Assembly: GCA_041287865.1 (NCBI GenBank)
Contig: JBGGMV010000028.1
Location: 1 to 64,000 of the forward strand
Length of the DNA stretch: 64,000 nucleotides
Source of the DNA: JAPWJZ01 sp041287865
GTDB taxonomy: Bacteria > Pseudomonadota > Alphaproteobacteria > Micavibrionales > UBA2020
Direction of reading: 5' to 3'
Below are positions 41,480-49,584 of this stretch, piece by piece. The stretch's first letter is position 1; each line of letters starts with the position of its first letter. The position numbers and the translations under genes are program-made. The notes beneath the pieces are model-generated. The model saw only the letters and a program-made list of their open reading frames with translations, was not told the origin of the DNA and did no database searches.

Positions 41480-42825
41480 TCCTGACTCTGCGACAATGAA
41501 TGTAGTTCAAACGGTTTCGCGTCCTTGACCTCGGGGCCCACCTGGGCTGCCAAAATCAGGCCGTAACGGTCCATGAGGTCGAGCTGGTCGGCCATCAGCA
41601 TGGCCTGGAAGGCCTGCTGGATCACCATCTCGCGCGCGTTGTTCTCGGGCTCGTCGATCTGCTCGATCGACAGCTGGCCGGTGCGGAAGCGCTCCGACGT
41701 CATCACTTTCAGGACCTCGTTGTGCGAGGGGTTGTCGGAAATATAGGCAGCGTCCATGCCCGCGGCCTCGCGGATCGGGCGCAGGAACTGCTGCATGTCC
41801 GTGCCGGGCGTGCGTCTTGCGACCACATAATAAAGAAGGTCGTAGACCGCCTGGCGCTTGGCCTTGTAGGCCTGGCTCTCGAGGAAGTTCTCCTGACCCT
41901 GCCCGCTGCGCATCGCGACGCCGGAAACCGGTTCCTTCACCAGCGGCTCGGCCAGGTTGATGATCAGGTCGTCGATCACTTTCTTGGTGTCGGCGACCCT
42001 GATGTCGATCGTGTCCTTCATGAAAATTTCGCCGGTGACGTCCATGTCGCGCGCGATGCCGCCCACGCCGCCCACCACAAGGGTGCCGGGTGCGGTGCAG
42101 CCGGGAACGCCGGCGTTGTCGTTCGGATCGCAATAGTTTGTGACATAGTTGCTCCAGGCGCGGTTCATGTCGGCGGCGGTGCCGCGCGCGGCGGGCGTGC
42201 CCGCGCGGTTGGCGGAGCGCGGCGCGCTTTCGAGCGTGGCGGCCGTTTCATAGGCCCTGCGGAAGGTGGAGGACCGCGTCATGCCGCCCATCACCGTGCC
42301 GGCGCGGCAGACGTTCTCGCCGGGGCGCTGGTTGCGGTGCGCCTTGATGTCGTTCTTCATGTGCTCGCGCGAGGTGCGGTTGGAGGCGGTGGCGTCGGCC
42401 ATCATGCCGAGCTGCGAGTGCTTGAAGGTGTCTATTGCTGTCAGCTGGTCGGTCATGGCCATCATCGCCGGGCGCAGGTTGTACCACCAGAAGGTGTCGA
42501 TCCAGGCGACGATGTTACGCGTCACCTGCAATATTTTCTGCGAGATGGCAGCGACGAAGGCCGTCATGGCGAGCTGGAAATAGACCGTCAGCTGCGTGAC
42601 GGCGAGCGCGATGTCGGGCATGGTCACAAGGATGCCGACCTGGCCGATGCCGAAGGCGGTGCCGAGGAAGGGGCTGATGCAAATGTTGTTACCGCAGGAG
42701 AAACACTGCGCTTCGGATTCACAGCTCGTCATGACGTTCACGCTCACAAAGCCGAGGCCTAGGAACGCGACGAAAAACAGAGCGATAATGGCTTTCTTTA
42801 AGTGCCCAGGCTGCATCATGACCAA
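41476..42825 (-). CDS. T4SS-linked exported protein, paralogue 1 of 4
   Basis: A 449-residue protein, first transcribed of the four. N-terminal helix ALFFVAFLGLGFVSV is followed by a Cys-rich turn (TSCESEAQCFSCGNNIC), a second hydrophobic helix and then FWWYNLRPAMMAMTDQL. The central motif is NYCDPNDNAGVPGC. The C-terminal family phrase is TSERFRTGQL, and the last residues SQSQE resemble the KSQE end of copy two. It begins 142 nt after the TcpQ-domain gene; the gap is AT-rich and could hold a promoter. Its membership in the T4SS operon is by position only. Confidence 0.75.
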   Translation of the reverse strand: MVMMQPGHLKKAIIALFFVAFLGLGFVSVNVMTSCESEAQCFSCGNNICISPFLGTAFGIGQVGILVTMPDIALAVTQLTVYFQLAMTAFVAAISQKILQVTRNIVAWIDTFWWYNLRPAMMAMTDQLTAIDTFKHSQLGMMADATASNRTSREHMKNDIKAHRNQRPGENVCRAGTVMGGMTRSSTFRRAYETAATLESAPRSANRAGTPAARGTAADMNRAWSNYVTNYCDPNDNAGVPGCTAPGTLVVGGVGGIARDMDVTGEIFMKDTIDIRVADTKKVIDDLIINLAEPLVKEPVSGVAMRSGQGQENFLESQAYKAKRQAVYDLLYYVVARRTPGTDMQQFLRPIREAAGMDAAYISDNPSHNEVLKVMTSERFRTGQLSIEQIDEPENNAREMVIQQAFQAMLMADQLDLMDRYGLILAAQVGPEVKDAKPFELHSLSQSQE

Positions 42826-42967
42826 AGTTACCCCAAACTAGCGAGAATCACGCCACCACAATACGGCGCCACCCTCCAGCTTCGACCATATCCTCTATAG
42901 TATCACATTTAGTTAAAATGTGATATATTTCGGAATAATTAAGTAAAGTCAGCCGCTTGGCAAAAAG

Positions 42968-44467
42968 CTACTGGGCGAGGTCGTAGGACTTTATGACCAA
43001 GACTCTGGGGCCCGCGCTACCCTGATGGAGCTGTCCATAGGGCTGGGGACGCACCGCCGCGAACTTGTCGAGCAGGCGGCCCACAGCTTCGTCGAAGCTA
43101 CCGGGATAGCCGACGCTGTCCGTCAGGCGATAGTCATAATCAATCGACCAGTAGAGCTCGACCCCGGCCTTGTCGGCCCAGGACTTGAGCACATCGCGCA
43201 GAGTCTGGCCCTTGCCGCCCTGCCAGTTGCCGGAACCGCTGTCGGTTGCGGCGACGGCGTCGGGGGCAGCGGTGGTCTGGGCGCTGGCGACCTGCACGGG
43301 TTTCGAGGAACCCGTTTCGCCGTCGGCGGAAGCCGCCATGGCGGCGCTGGCGGAAACAGCCGGCGCGGGGTCGGCGGAAACAGCCTTGTCTTCAGGCCAG
43401 GATTTCTGCACGGGGGCCATCGCGGCGGGCGGCTCGGTCAGCGCGGGGCTGGACGACATGGAGGTGCCGGGCGCGGACATGGACATGCCATCGTCGCTTT
43501 TCGGCGTCGGCGCGGGCGGATGCGAGATCAGGCGGTCGCCGCGGTACGCGGGCGTTGCGCCGCCGGCGGTGCGGTCGTCGGTTGCGGGTTCGTTGCGCCA
43601 ATGGGCGGTTTCTTCGGTGCCCCAGTAGGTGGCGGTTTTCGTTTCCGACGCAGTGCGTTCGCTGCTGTCATCGTTCTGCTGCGCGGCCGGTTCGTCGGCT
43701 TTCTGCCACCAGGCGAGTTTCTTCCAGAAGGATTTTTTCTTGCGGCGGACATCGACGCGTTCTTCGGCGGCGGGGGTTTGCGCCACGACAGGCGCGGGCT
43801 GCGCTGCGGGTGCCTGCGTGATCGACATGGGCTGCGTGCCGTCGATCGGCGCGGGAATATCGTCAGTGCCTTCGGCCTGCATCGAGGACGGGGCAGGCGC
43901 CTGCGTTGCCGATTGCTGGATGCCAGCGCCGGCGTGATAGCTGATGATCACGGTGTTTTCATGCAGTTTGTAGCCGAGGCCCTGGCGCGCGAGCATGTCG
44001 CCCAGCACGTGCTGCCACGGCCTGCCGCCTTCCCACGACACCAGCGCGCCGGGGTTGACGTTGCCGCTGAAGGAATACTGGTAGCCGGGCGGAACGACCT
44101 GCTGCAGCGCGATCACGAGCGGAAGATCCGCGCCGAAGCCGGCCAGCACATCGCCGCCCTGCGTTGCAGCAGGCGCGGAGACGGGTGCAGAAACGGGCGC
44201 GGGCATCGGGGCCAGCACCGCTTCTTCCTGCGCGGGAATGCCATGGTGGGCGGGCGCGACGGGCGCCAGCGCGGGCGGCACATCGCCGGTCACAGGCGCG
44301 AGATCGGACATGCCGTCGTCGGCGGCGGGCGCTTCGGCAGCGGGCAGCGAGGGCGGCGGCTCGAGCGGGCCTTTCCATTCAAAACCGGCTTGAGCGCCTT
44401 TGGTAAGGGCGATCAGCGCCACGCCCGAGAGCATAAGGGCGATTTTCATGGAATGCGTTTTTGTCAT
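42968..44467 (-). CDS. TcpQ-domain exported protein of the T4SS cluster
   Basis: A 499-residue protein with a signal peptide (start MTKTHSMKIALMLSGVALIA, ending around GAQA). Two similar small alpha-beta domains of the TcpQ/secretin-N0 type flank a long low-complexity linker: first about 108-180 (LPLVIALQQVVPPGYQYS, ending TVIISY), second about 412-499 (GQTLRDVLKSWADKAGVELY, ending VLVIKSYDLAQ). The linker is rich in Ala, Pro, Ser and Thr. Such domains bind secretins or outer-membrane lipoproteins in pilus and I-type T4SS machines (PilL of IncI plasmids is one example). The repeated domain may bridge the inner and outer membranes. Confidence 0.75.
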   Translation of the reverse strand: MTKTHSMKIALMLSGVALIALTKGAQAGFEWKGPLEPPPSLPAAEAPAADDGMSDLAPVTGDVPPALAPVAPAHHGIPAQEEAVLAPMPAPVSAPVSAPAATQGGDVLAGFGADLPLVIALQQVVPPGYQYSFSGNVNPGALVSWEGGRPWQHVLGDMLARQGLGYKLHENTVIISYHAGAGIQQSATQAPAPSSMQAEGTDDIPAPIDGTQPMSITQAPAAQPAPVVAQTPAAEERVDVRRKKKSFWKKLAWWQKADEPAAQQNDDSSERTASETKTATYWGTEETAHWRNEPATDDRTAGGATPAYRGDRLISHPPAPTPKSDDGMSMSAPGTSMSSSPALTEPPAAMAPVQKSWPEDKAVSADPAPAVSASAAMAASADGETGSSKPVQVASAQTTAAPDAVAATDSGSGNWQGGKGQTLRDVLKSWADKAGVELYWSIDYDYRLTDSVGYPGSFDEAVGRLLDKFAAVRPQPYGQLHQGSAGPRVLVIKSYDLAQ

Positions 44468-44595
44468 GGGTGTCCCTGCCTGGAATCTATTGTGTGTAAC
44501 AAGATGTAACTGTTATAGCCCCAAATTCAGGGGTTAATCAATAGCGCGGCACCATGAAATACCGGCATTTTTTGAACAATCGGGAGGGCTGAAAA

Positions 44596-44913
44596 CTAGC
44601 GGGAGCCGGTGTCGTCCAGCTTGCGGCGGCGGTGCCATATCCAGCCGGGGCGCTTCGGGCCGATGAACCAGACCCTGATGGCGCGGAGCGCCGCGGGGAA
44701 GGTCAGCTGCTTGCGTTCCAGCAGCCAGAAGAAGGCCATGATGAGCAGCATCAGGCAGAGCGTCCAGAGGCGGGCATGGACAAGCACGAGCACCACGAAA
44801 AAGCCCGCGCGCGCGTCGAAAATGAAGAAACGCACGGTTTTCATGGTGTTACGCCAATGCCAAGGCTTGGCGTTGACCTGTACCTGAATGGGTTCCTGGG
44901 GTGTGCCTGACAT
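44596..44913 (-). CDS. icmT: Dot/Icm T4SS protein IcmT
   Basis: A 105-residue inner-membrane protein. WHWRNTMKTVRFFIFDARAG and the tail LTFPAALRAIRVWFIGPKR match the IcmT (IncI TraK) pattern WRNSxRxxRFFxFDAR ... LTFPxALRAIRxWxxG closely, with two membrane helices between (FFVVLVLVHARLWTLCLML, LIMAFFWLL). Legionella IcmT is about 86 residues; this one has a longer N-terminus. IcmT is required for Dot/Icm-dependent effects on host cells and pore formation on exit. It lies 3 nt after dotB, the same order of small core genes known in I-type systems. Confidence 0.87.
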   Translation of the reverse strand: MSGTPQEPIQVQVNAKPWHWRNTMKTVRFFIFDARAGFFVVLVLVHARLWTLCLMLLIMAFFWLLERKQLTFPAALRAIRVWFIGPKRPGWIWHRRRKLDDTGSR

Positions 44914-44916
44914 TGT

Positions 44917-46155
44917 TTAGTGCCCCGTTTTTTCCGCAGGTTTCTCGACAGCGGCCTGTTCGCCGCTGGCGGCCGCGAGCTTCATCGCGTCTTCCTGCGC
45001 CTTCGTGCCCTGAGCATAGATGAGGTAGAAGCGCTTTTCAATAAGGCCCGCTTCGTAGGCCATGCGCGCCGAATATTCCATGGTTTTGCCGTATTTCGGC
45101 ACCATGGCCATCAGCGTCGCCGGCCATTTGTCGAAGCTCATGCTAAGCAGGGTTTCGCGGATTTCCTCGGTGAAGGGCATGAATTCGCGGAGCGCCACGC
45201 GGCCGCCGCCGATTTTCGGCACCAGCGTCTGCGTGATGATAAGACGCACCGTTTCCATAAGCGAGAAGGCGCGCTCGGAGCGCTCGGAAGGCTCGAAGGT
45301 CGAGACCATGCGTCGGATGGTGGCCGCGACGCCCGTGGTGTGGACGGTTGCGAAGACCAAGTGACCCGTCTGCCCCGCTTCGATGGCGGCGGAAATCGTT
45401 TCGCGGTCGCGGGCTTCCCCCACCAGAATAATTTCAGGCTTGCGGCGGAGCGCGTTACGAACACCGGCGGCGAAGGTCGGCAAGTGACGCGGAATTTCCG
45501 TCTGCGCGACCAAGGATCTGCGCGCAACGATCGTATCGTAAGTGAATTCGATGGGCGCTTCATACGTCAGCAGCTTGCCGCAGCCGTGCGCGGATTCGAT
45601 CAGCCCGCGAATGCCGGCGGCGAGCAGCGTGGATTTGCCGGAGCCTGTGGGGCCGGTGACAAGCACGAGGCCCTGGCGCGGGCGCCATGCTTCCTGAATT
45701 TCTTTTTCGATTTTAAGCTGCGTAAACGTGGGCGGCGCGGAAGGCAGCGTACGCAGCGTGATCTGCACGCCGTCGCGGCCGTCGGCCAGAATGGCAGTCA
45801 TGTTCACGCGAAAACGCGTGCGCGTGAAGCGGTCGATCATGATCTCGTAGGACAAGTCGATGTCGGCGCCGCCGGAGAGAATGGCGAGCGCTTCCGTGCC
45901 GTACAGTTTCGTGACGATCGCCGCCATGTCGGCGGCGTCCAGCGCGCGGTAGGTCGAAGGGTAAAGTGTGCCGTAAATCTCGCACATCACCGGGCGGTTG
46001 GACTGGTAGGTGATGTCGGAAGCGCCTTTTTTCACGCACCAGAGCATGAAGGGGTCGATGTGCATTTCAAGGAAGCGATCCGGTTCGCCCGGCCATGTTT
46101 CCTTGAGATCGTCGACACCTTTTTTGAGAAGGCTTACCGGTCTGCCGGCTTCCAT
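44917..46155 (-). CDS. dotB: Dot/Icm T4SS ATPase DotB
   Basis: A 412-residue cytoplasmic secretion ATPase of the PilT/VirB11 superfamily. N-terminal PAS-like region (FMLWCVKKGASDITYQSNRPV), Walker A GLVLVTGPTGSGKST, the Asp box LLTYEAPIEFTYD, Walker B NALRRKPEIILVGEARD and the His box GQTGHLVFATVHTTG are all present. It powers substrate transfer in Dot/Icm and conjugation (IncI TraJ). It is slightly longer than Legionella DotB (377 residues), with an extra acidic C-terminus. The order dotD-dotC-dotB is the same as in Legionella and Coxiella. Confidence 0.93.
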   Translation of the reverse strand: MEAGRPVSLLKKGVDDLKETWPGEPDRFLEMHIDPFMLWCVKKGASDITYQSNRPVMCEIYGTLYPSTYRALDAADMAAIVTKLYGTEALAILSGGADIDLSYEIMIDRFTRTRFRVNMTAILADGRDGVQITLRTLPSAPPTFTQLKIEKEIQEAWRPRQGLVLVTGPTGSGKSTLLAAGIRGLIESAHGCGKLLTYEAPIEFTYDTIVARRSLVAQTEIPRHLPTFAAGVRNALRRKPEIILVGEARDRETISAAIEAGQTGHLVFATVHTTGVAATIRRMVSTFEPSERSERAFSLMETVRLIITQTLVPKIGGGRVALREFMPFTEEIRETLLSMSFDKWPATLMAMVPKYGKTMEYSARMAYEAGLIEKRFYLIYAQGTKAQEDAMKLAAASGEQAAVEKPAEKTGH

Positions 46156-46268
46156 TGTCTTAACACCCCCGAAGTCATCGCATTAGTCTATCCTGAATCA
46201 GATAGGCTTATTCCCGCTAAAATCCAGTATCCCCGTCTTTACTGAACAAAGGGTTAACATCTCAGGTA

Positions 46269-47456
46269 TTAACGGTCTGCCGGTTTCCAGAGATCGGAGC
46301 CGGTCAGGAACTGGGAGGGACCCGTGATGCGCAGCGCGCGGTCGCCCACGCGCATTTCGTTGCGGCCGCCCGTGACGCCACGGTCTTCCTGCAGCGCATA
46401 GGGCTGGGAAATCTTGCCTTCCGCCAGCAGCATGCGGTAACGCACCATGCCGGAGTAATCGGCGACAAGTTGGGCCAATTGCATCTGGAAGATCTGCTCG
46501 CCCTGTTCGTAGCCTTCGCGCCAGCCCTGCTTGATCCAGGTGTTCCACGACGACTGTTCCTTGCTGGATTTGGGCCAGAGGATGCGCGGCGGCGGCGGGA
46601 TGTCGGCGGCGTAGTTGAGGTTAAGATAGGTGCGCCAGTCGCGGGGCGCGGTCACGATCTTCGCCTGCTTGTTGATTTTCAGGATCTGGTCGGCCACGGC
46701 CGCTTCGTTCCCGCCCTCGGTGATGACGAGTGTGTCGAGAGATTCGCGGATCATCGGCGGCTCGATCAGGAGCCCCGAGGGCGCGCGGATCAGCAGCGCG
46801 CGGAAGTTGAAGACCTGGTCGAGCGTGGGCTCGTACATCTTCAACTCTTCCAGCACCTGGAAGCTGCGCTTGGCAAGGCCGCCGCGCGCGCCGTAGGACA
46901 GCGCCGCTTCGCGCTGGCTGTCGCGGCGCATGTCGAGCGATTCTTTTTTGTCGATGATGTCGTCGGAAATGTTCTGGCCGAAGCTGGCTTCGACCTGCTG
47001 CAGCTGCTCGATCGTCGGCGGCACCGGAATAGCGGGATCGGCGGGATCGGGTTCCTTTTCCTCTTTCGGCGCCTTGCCGAAGAGGTTCTGGTCTTTCTGC
47101 GCTTCCTTGGCGAGCTTGTGCGCCTTGTACTGCGCGCTTTCCTTGTTCTTCAGCTCGGCGTCGAGTTCTTTTTGCGTCATGCCGGGCTTCGGCTCGGGCT
47201 GGCCGCCCATGCCGACCGGCAATGAGCCGCCGGGGCCGAGGACGCCAAGACCCTGCGCCTGGCCGCCGGGCTGCGCCTGCTGGCCGCCGCCCATCATCGA
47301 GCTCAGCTGCTGGGCATAGGCCTGCGCTTCTTCAGCCGTGGTGGGCAGCGTCACGCCGCCCGCAGGCTGTTGCTGCGCGTAAGCCGTCGTGCTGAGCAGC
47401 ACGCAAAGGCCCGCAGCCGCGAAACGGATGATATCAGTCTGTCGAAACAGGGGCAT
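46269..47456 (-). CDS. dotC: Dot/Icm T4SS core protein DotC
   Basis: A 395-residue exported protein. The C-terminal two thirds contain the DotC signature: ALSYGARGGLAKRSFQVLEEL, DQVFNFRALLIRAPSGLLIEPP and QGWREGYEQGEQIFQ. The N-terminus is a signal peptide (AAAGLCVLLSTTAYA) lacking a proper lipobox, although Legionella DotC is a lipoprotein; cleavage by signal peptidase I at AYA is more likely. A long Gln/Gly/Pro-rich and charged region lies between. DotC, DotD and DotH form the outer-membrane part of the core complex. It overlaps the dotD 3' end by 23 nt. Confidence 0.92.
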   Translation of the reverse strand: MPLFRQTDIIRFAAAGLCVLLSTTAYAQQQPAGGVTLPTTAEEAQAYAQQLSSMMGGGQQAQPGGQAQGLGVLGPGGSLPVGMGGQPEPKPGMTQKELDAELKNKESAQYKAHKLAKEAQKDQNLFGKAPKEEKEPDPADPAIPVPPTIEQLQQVEASFGQNISDDIIDKKESLDMRRDSQREAALSYGARGGLAKRSFQVLEELKMYEPTLDQVFNFRALLIRAPSGLLIEPPMIRESLDTLVITEGGNEAAVADQILKINKQAKIVTAPRDWRTYLNLNYAADIPPPPRILWPKSSKEQSSWNTWIKQGWREGYEQGEQIFQMQLAQLVADYSGMVRYRMLLAEGKISQPYALQEDRGVTGGRNEMRVGDRALRITGPSQFLTGSDLWKPADR

Positions 47457-47925
47457 AGTTCAGCTCCACAATGCGATGCTCGGGATCGACGACGACGTCG
47501 GCGCGCTGGCCCACTTGCAGGCCGAGATCACGCAAGACATCGATAACCGATTTCTGGCGCACGTTGATCGTGACCACGACGGGCGCGGGCGGCATGTCGC
47601 CGTTGACCTGCATGTCGTAGCCCGCGCGGTCCGCAAGGCGGCGCATGATGGGCTCGATCGGGCCAACCCATTCAACGGAAACGGTACGGCGCAGTTCCTG
47701 CGGCGCATAGGGAACCTGCTGGATGGAAGCGCCCGGGTTGCGCGCCTGCTCGACCGAGGCGAGCGTCTGCAGCGCGGAAGAAGCTTTGTCGACGGCGGCC
47801 GCGATGCGCAGGCCGACAGGATCGGGTTCCGCGACGAGCTGCTGGTCCACCGGCCCGTGCACGGCGCAGGCGGAGAGCGCGAGCGTCAGGATTGCGGCGC
47901 TGGCGATAGGGATAAATCGTTTCAT
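47434..47925 (-). CDS. dotD: Dot/Icm T4SS lipoprotein DotD
   Basis: A 163-residue outer-membrane lipoprotein. The ATG at 47925 (MKRFIPIASA) gives a signal peptide ending in the lipobox LSAC; longer upstream frames have no support. The C-terminal domain (LRRTVSVEWVGPIEPIMRRL to VVVDPEHRIVELNYAP) is the secretin N0-like fold known for DotD. VDKASSALQTLASVEQAR forms the preceding helix. DotD helps DotC insert DotH in the outer membrane. It is the first of the three dotDCB genes, with 155 nt of upstream space before the lytic transglycosylase gene, so a promoter may lie there. Confidence 0.9.
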   Translation of the reverse strand: MKRFIPIASAAILTLALSACAVHGPVDQQLVAEPDPVGLRIAAAVDKASSALQTLASVEQARNPGASIQQVPYAPQELRRTVSVEWVGPIEPIMRRLADRAGYDMQVNGDMPPAPVVVTINVRQKSVIDVLRDLGLQVGQRADVVVDPEHRIVELNYAPVSTD

Positions 47926-48080
47926 GTTAATTGTTCCATCACTGCCCAAAGGTGTGTTTGCACGATAGTAACCATTTTCTTGCGCAATGCAAACAGGCAA
48001 GCACCTGTTTTTAGCTGTTTTTTCGGGGGTGCACTCTGGAAAGTAGACAGCCGGTGATTTTGAAAAATCGGAAATCGCGT

Positions 48081-48533
48081 TCAACCGCCGGTGCGGCGTT
48101 TCGTCGCGCGGAGATCAGAAGGGCCGCGCACAAGGTTATAACGGCGCATCGCTTTCAGCACGCGGTCACGATAGGCCGTGCCCTTGTCGGGCGTCGCGGA
48201 ATGATACCAGGCGATGCCTTTGGCAAGGCTGCCGGTCTGGTCCATCTTCTTGCGGAGTATCCACGCGCCCACGCCGACATTGACGCAGGCGTCGTCGCGC
48301 ACCCAGCGCAGCGCCGATTTATGCGGCACGCCCCAGTAGCGCGCCAGTTCGGGAATCCAGATAGTATTGATCTGCATGGGGCCGAGGTCGTAAGTGCCAT
48401 TTGTATTGGGCGAAGCCATGCCGGGCTTGCCGCCTTCGACCTGCAGCACGCCCAGAATCACGCTGGGCGGCACAGAGTAAGTCTGGGCCGCGGTAAAAAT
48501 GCAAAGCGCGAGGGCTTGCGCCGCAGCCGACAT
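48081..48533 (-). CDS. T4SS-associated lytic transglycosylase
   Basis: A 150-residue protein of the SLT/VirB1-like fold. SVILGVLQVEGGKPGMASPN has the catalytic Glu, NGTYDLGPMQINTIWIPELA the central beta motif, and GSLAKGIAWYHSATPDKG the C-terminal AxxYNxG-like segment. Such enzymes open peptidoglycan so the secretion channel can cross. The start MSAAAQALALCIF could be a short signal sequence. It lies 9 nt after the DsbG-like gene and precedes dotD. Confidence 0.85.
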   Translation of the reverse strand: MSAAAQALALCIFTAAQTYSVPPSVILGVLQVEGGKPGMASPNTNGTYDLGPMQINTIWIPELARYWGVPHKSALRWVRDDACVNVGVGAWILRKKMDQTGSLAKGIAWYHSATPDKGTAYRDRVLKAMRRYNLVRGPSDLRATKRRTGG

Positions 48534-48542
48534 CCGTCCCCC

Positions 48543-49391
48543 TTAGTTCTGCTGGCGGATCAGGTCCGCCTGCAGCAGCATGATGTTTTGCGGCGGGCCG
48601 GGGATGCCCACCAGCGTGCCGTCGGTGAGCTTGCGGTAGAAGATAAAGGGCGTCGAGGGCACTTTCCAGCTGTTGACCAGTTTCGTGTTCGCATCCAGCT
48701 TGTCGAGCGAGCCGACCTTGATCTTGCCCTTGTCGAGCGCTTCGGTCTTGCCGTCCATATAACTTGTCCAGGCGTCGCCCGCGCGGTCGACCGACAGCAA
48801 TGCCGCGCCCGCGTCGCGGTTCGTCGGCTCCTTGCCGAAGGGGAAGAGGCGCACCTGCAGCGCGCCCGAATTCACGGGGCCCTGCAGTTTTTTCCACACG
48901 TCCTGGCATTCGACGCAGGCGACGTTCATGAACATATATATATAAGGCGCGGAAGCGGCGCCGGCCTGCGCCCAGCCGCCCGATTTTTCCACCTGCGCGT
49001 AGAAGGCTTCGGCCTTGCTCTGGCCGTTCAGCTTGGCGGGGTTGGCTTTTTCGAGGTTCGGCAGTGCCGCCTGCGAGCCGTCTTTCTTCGCCTGCAGCGC
49101 CGTCAGCTGGCCGGGCGTGATGGGTGTGCCGCTGGGATCAAACAGCAGGCCGCGTACCATGCCGCCTTCGGGCGTGGTGTAAATCGTGGTCTGCACCTTG
49201 TTGTTCTTGTCGATCAGCGCCCAGCCGTCGACGCCGTAGGAATTGCCGATGAATTCCATCTTGCCGCCGTCCTGCTCGAACTGCTTGAAGGCCTTGTTGA
49301 CGGTGGGCTTGCTATCGGCGGTTGCTTGCGCGAAAGCGGGCGTGCCGGCCATGACGGCCAGAGCGACAAAAAGCGCGAAAAACTTGTTCAT
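48543..49391 (-). CDS. DsbG/DsbC-like thiol-disulfide protein
   Basis: A 282-residue periplasmic protein with signal peptide (FFALFVALAVMAGTPAFA) and AGGGGG before its ATG. The N-terminal dimerisation-like part (MEFIGNSYGVDGWALIDKNN) and the thioredoxin fold with NVACVECQDVWKKL place it with DsbG/DsbC; the active site is Cys-Val-Glu-Cys instead of CGYC or CPYC. The final cis-Pro region is VPSTPFIFYRK. It could isomerise disulfides in the Cys-bearing T4SS-linked proteins at 37225-42825 (inference). It is the first gene of the T4SS run. Confidence 0.8.
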   Translation of the reverse strand: MNKFFALFVALAVMAGTPAFAQATADSKPTVNKAFKQFEQDGGKMEFIGNSYGVDGWALIDKNNKVQTTIYTTPEGGMVRGLLFDPSGTPITPGQLTALQAKKDGSQAALPNLEKANPAKLNGQSKAEAFYAQVEKSGGWAQAGAASAPYIYMFMNVACVECQDVWKKLQGPVNSGALQVRLFPFGKEPTNRDAGAALLSVDRAGDAWTSYMDGKTEALDKGKIKVGSLDKLDANTKLVNSWKVPSTPFIFYRKLTDGTLVGIPGPPQNIMLLQADLIRQQN

Positions 49392-49584
49392 GAATTCCCC
49401 CTGATCGGACTCGAATGCCGTTAAAACAGCGTCCAGACGATTAAAGTAGTCAATAAAGCCCATCCCTACAATATATTTGGCCCTGCCCGTCCACGGCTCT
49501 ACGGCGTTTAGATTTAATACATAATATATAGGAAGTGGGGCCGGCGACGGCGAGCCCCCGAAAAATCTCCATTAAAATCAGATA

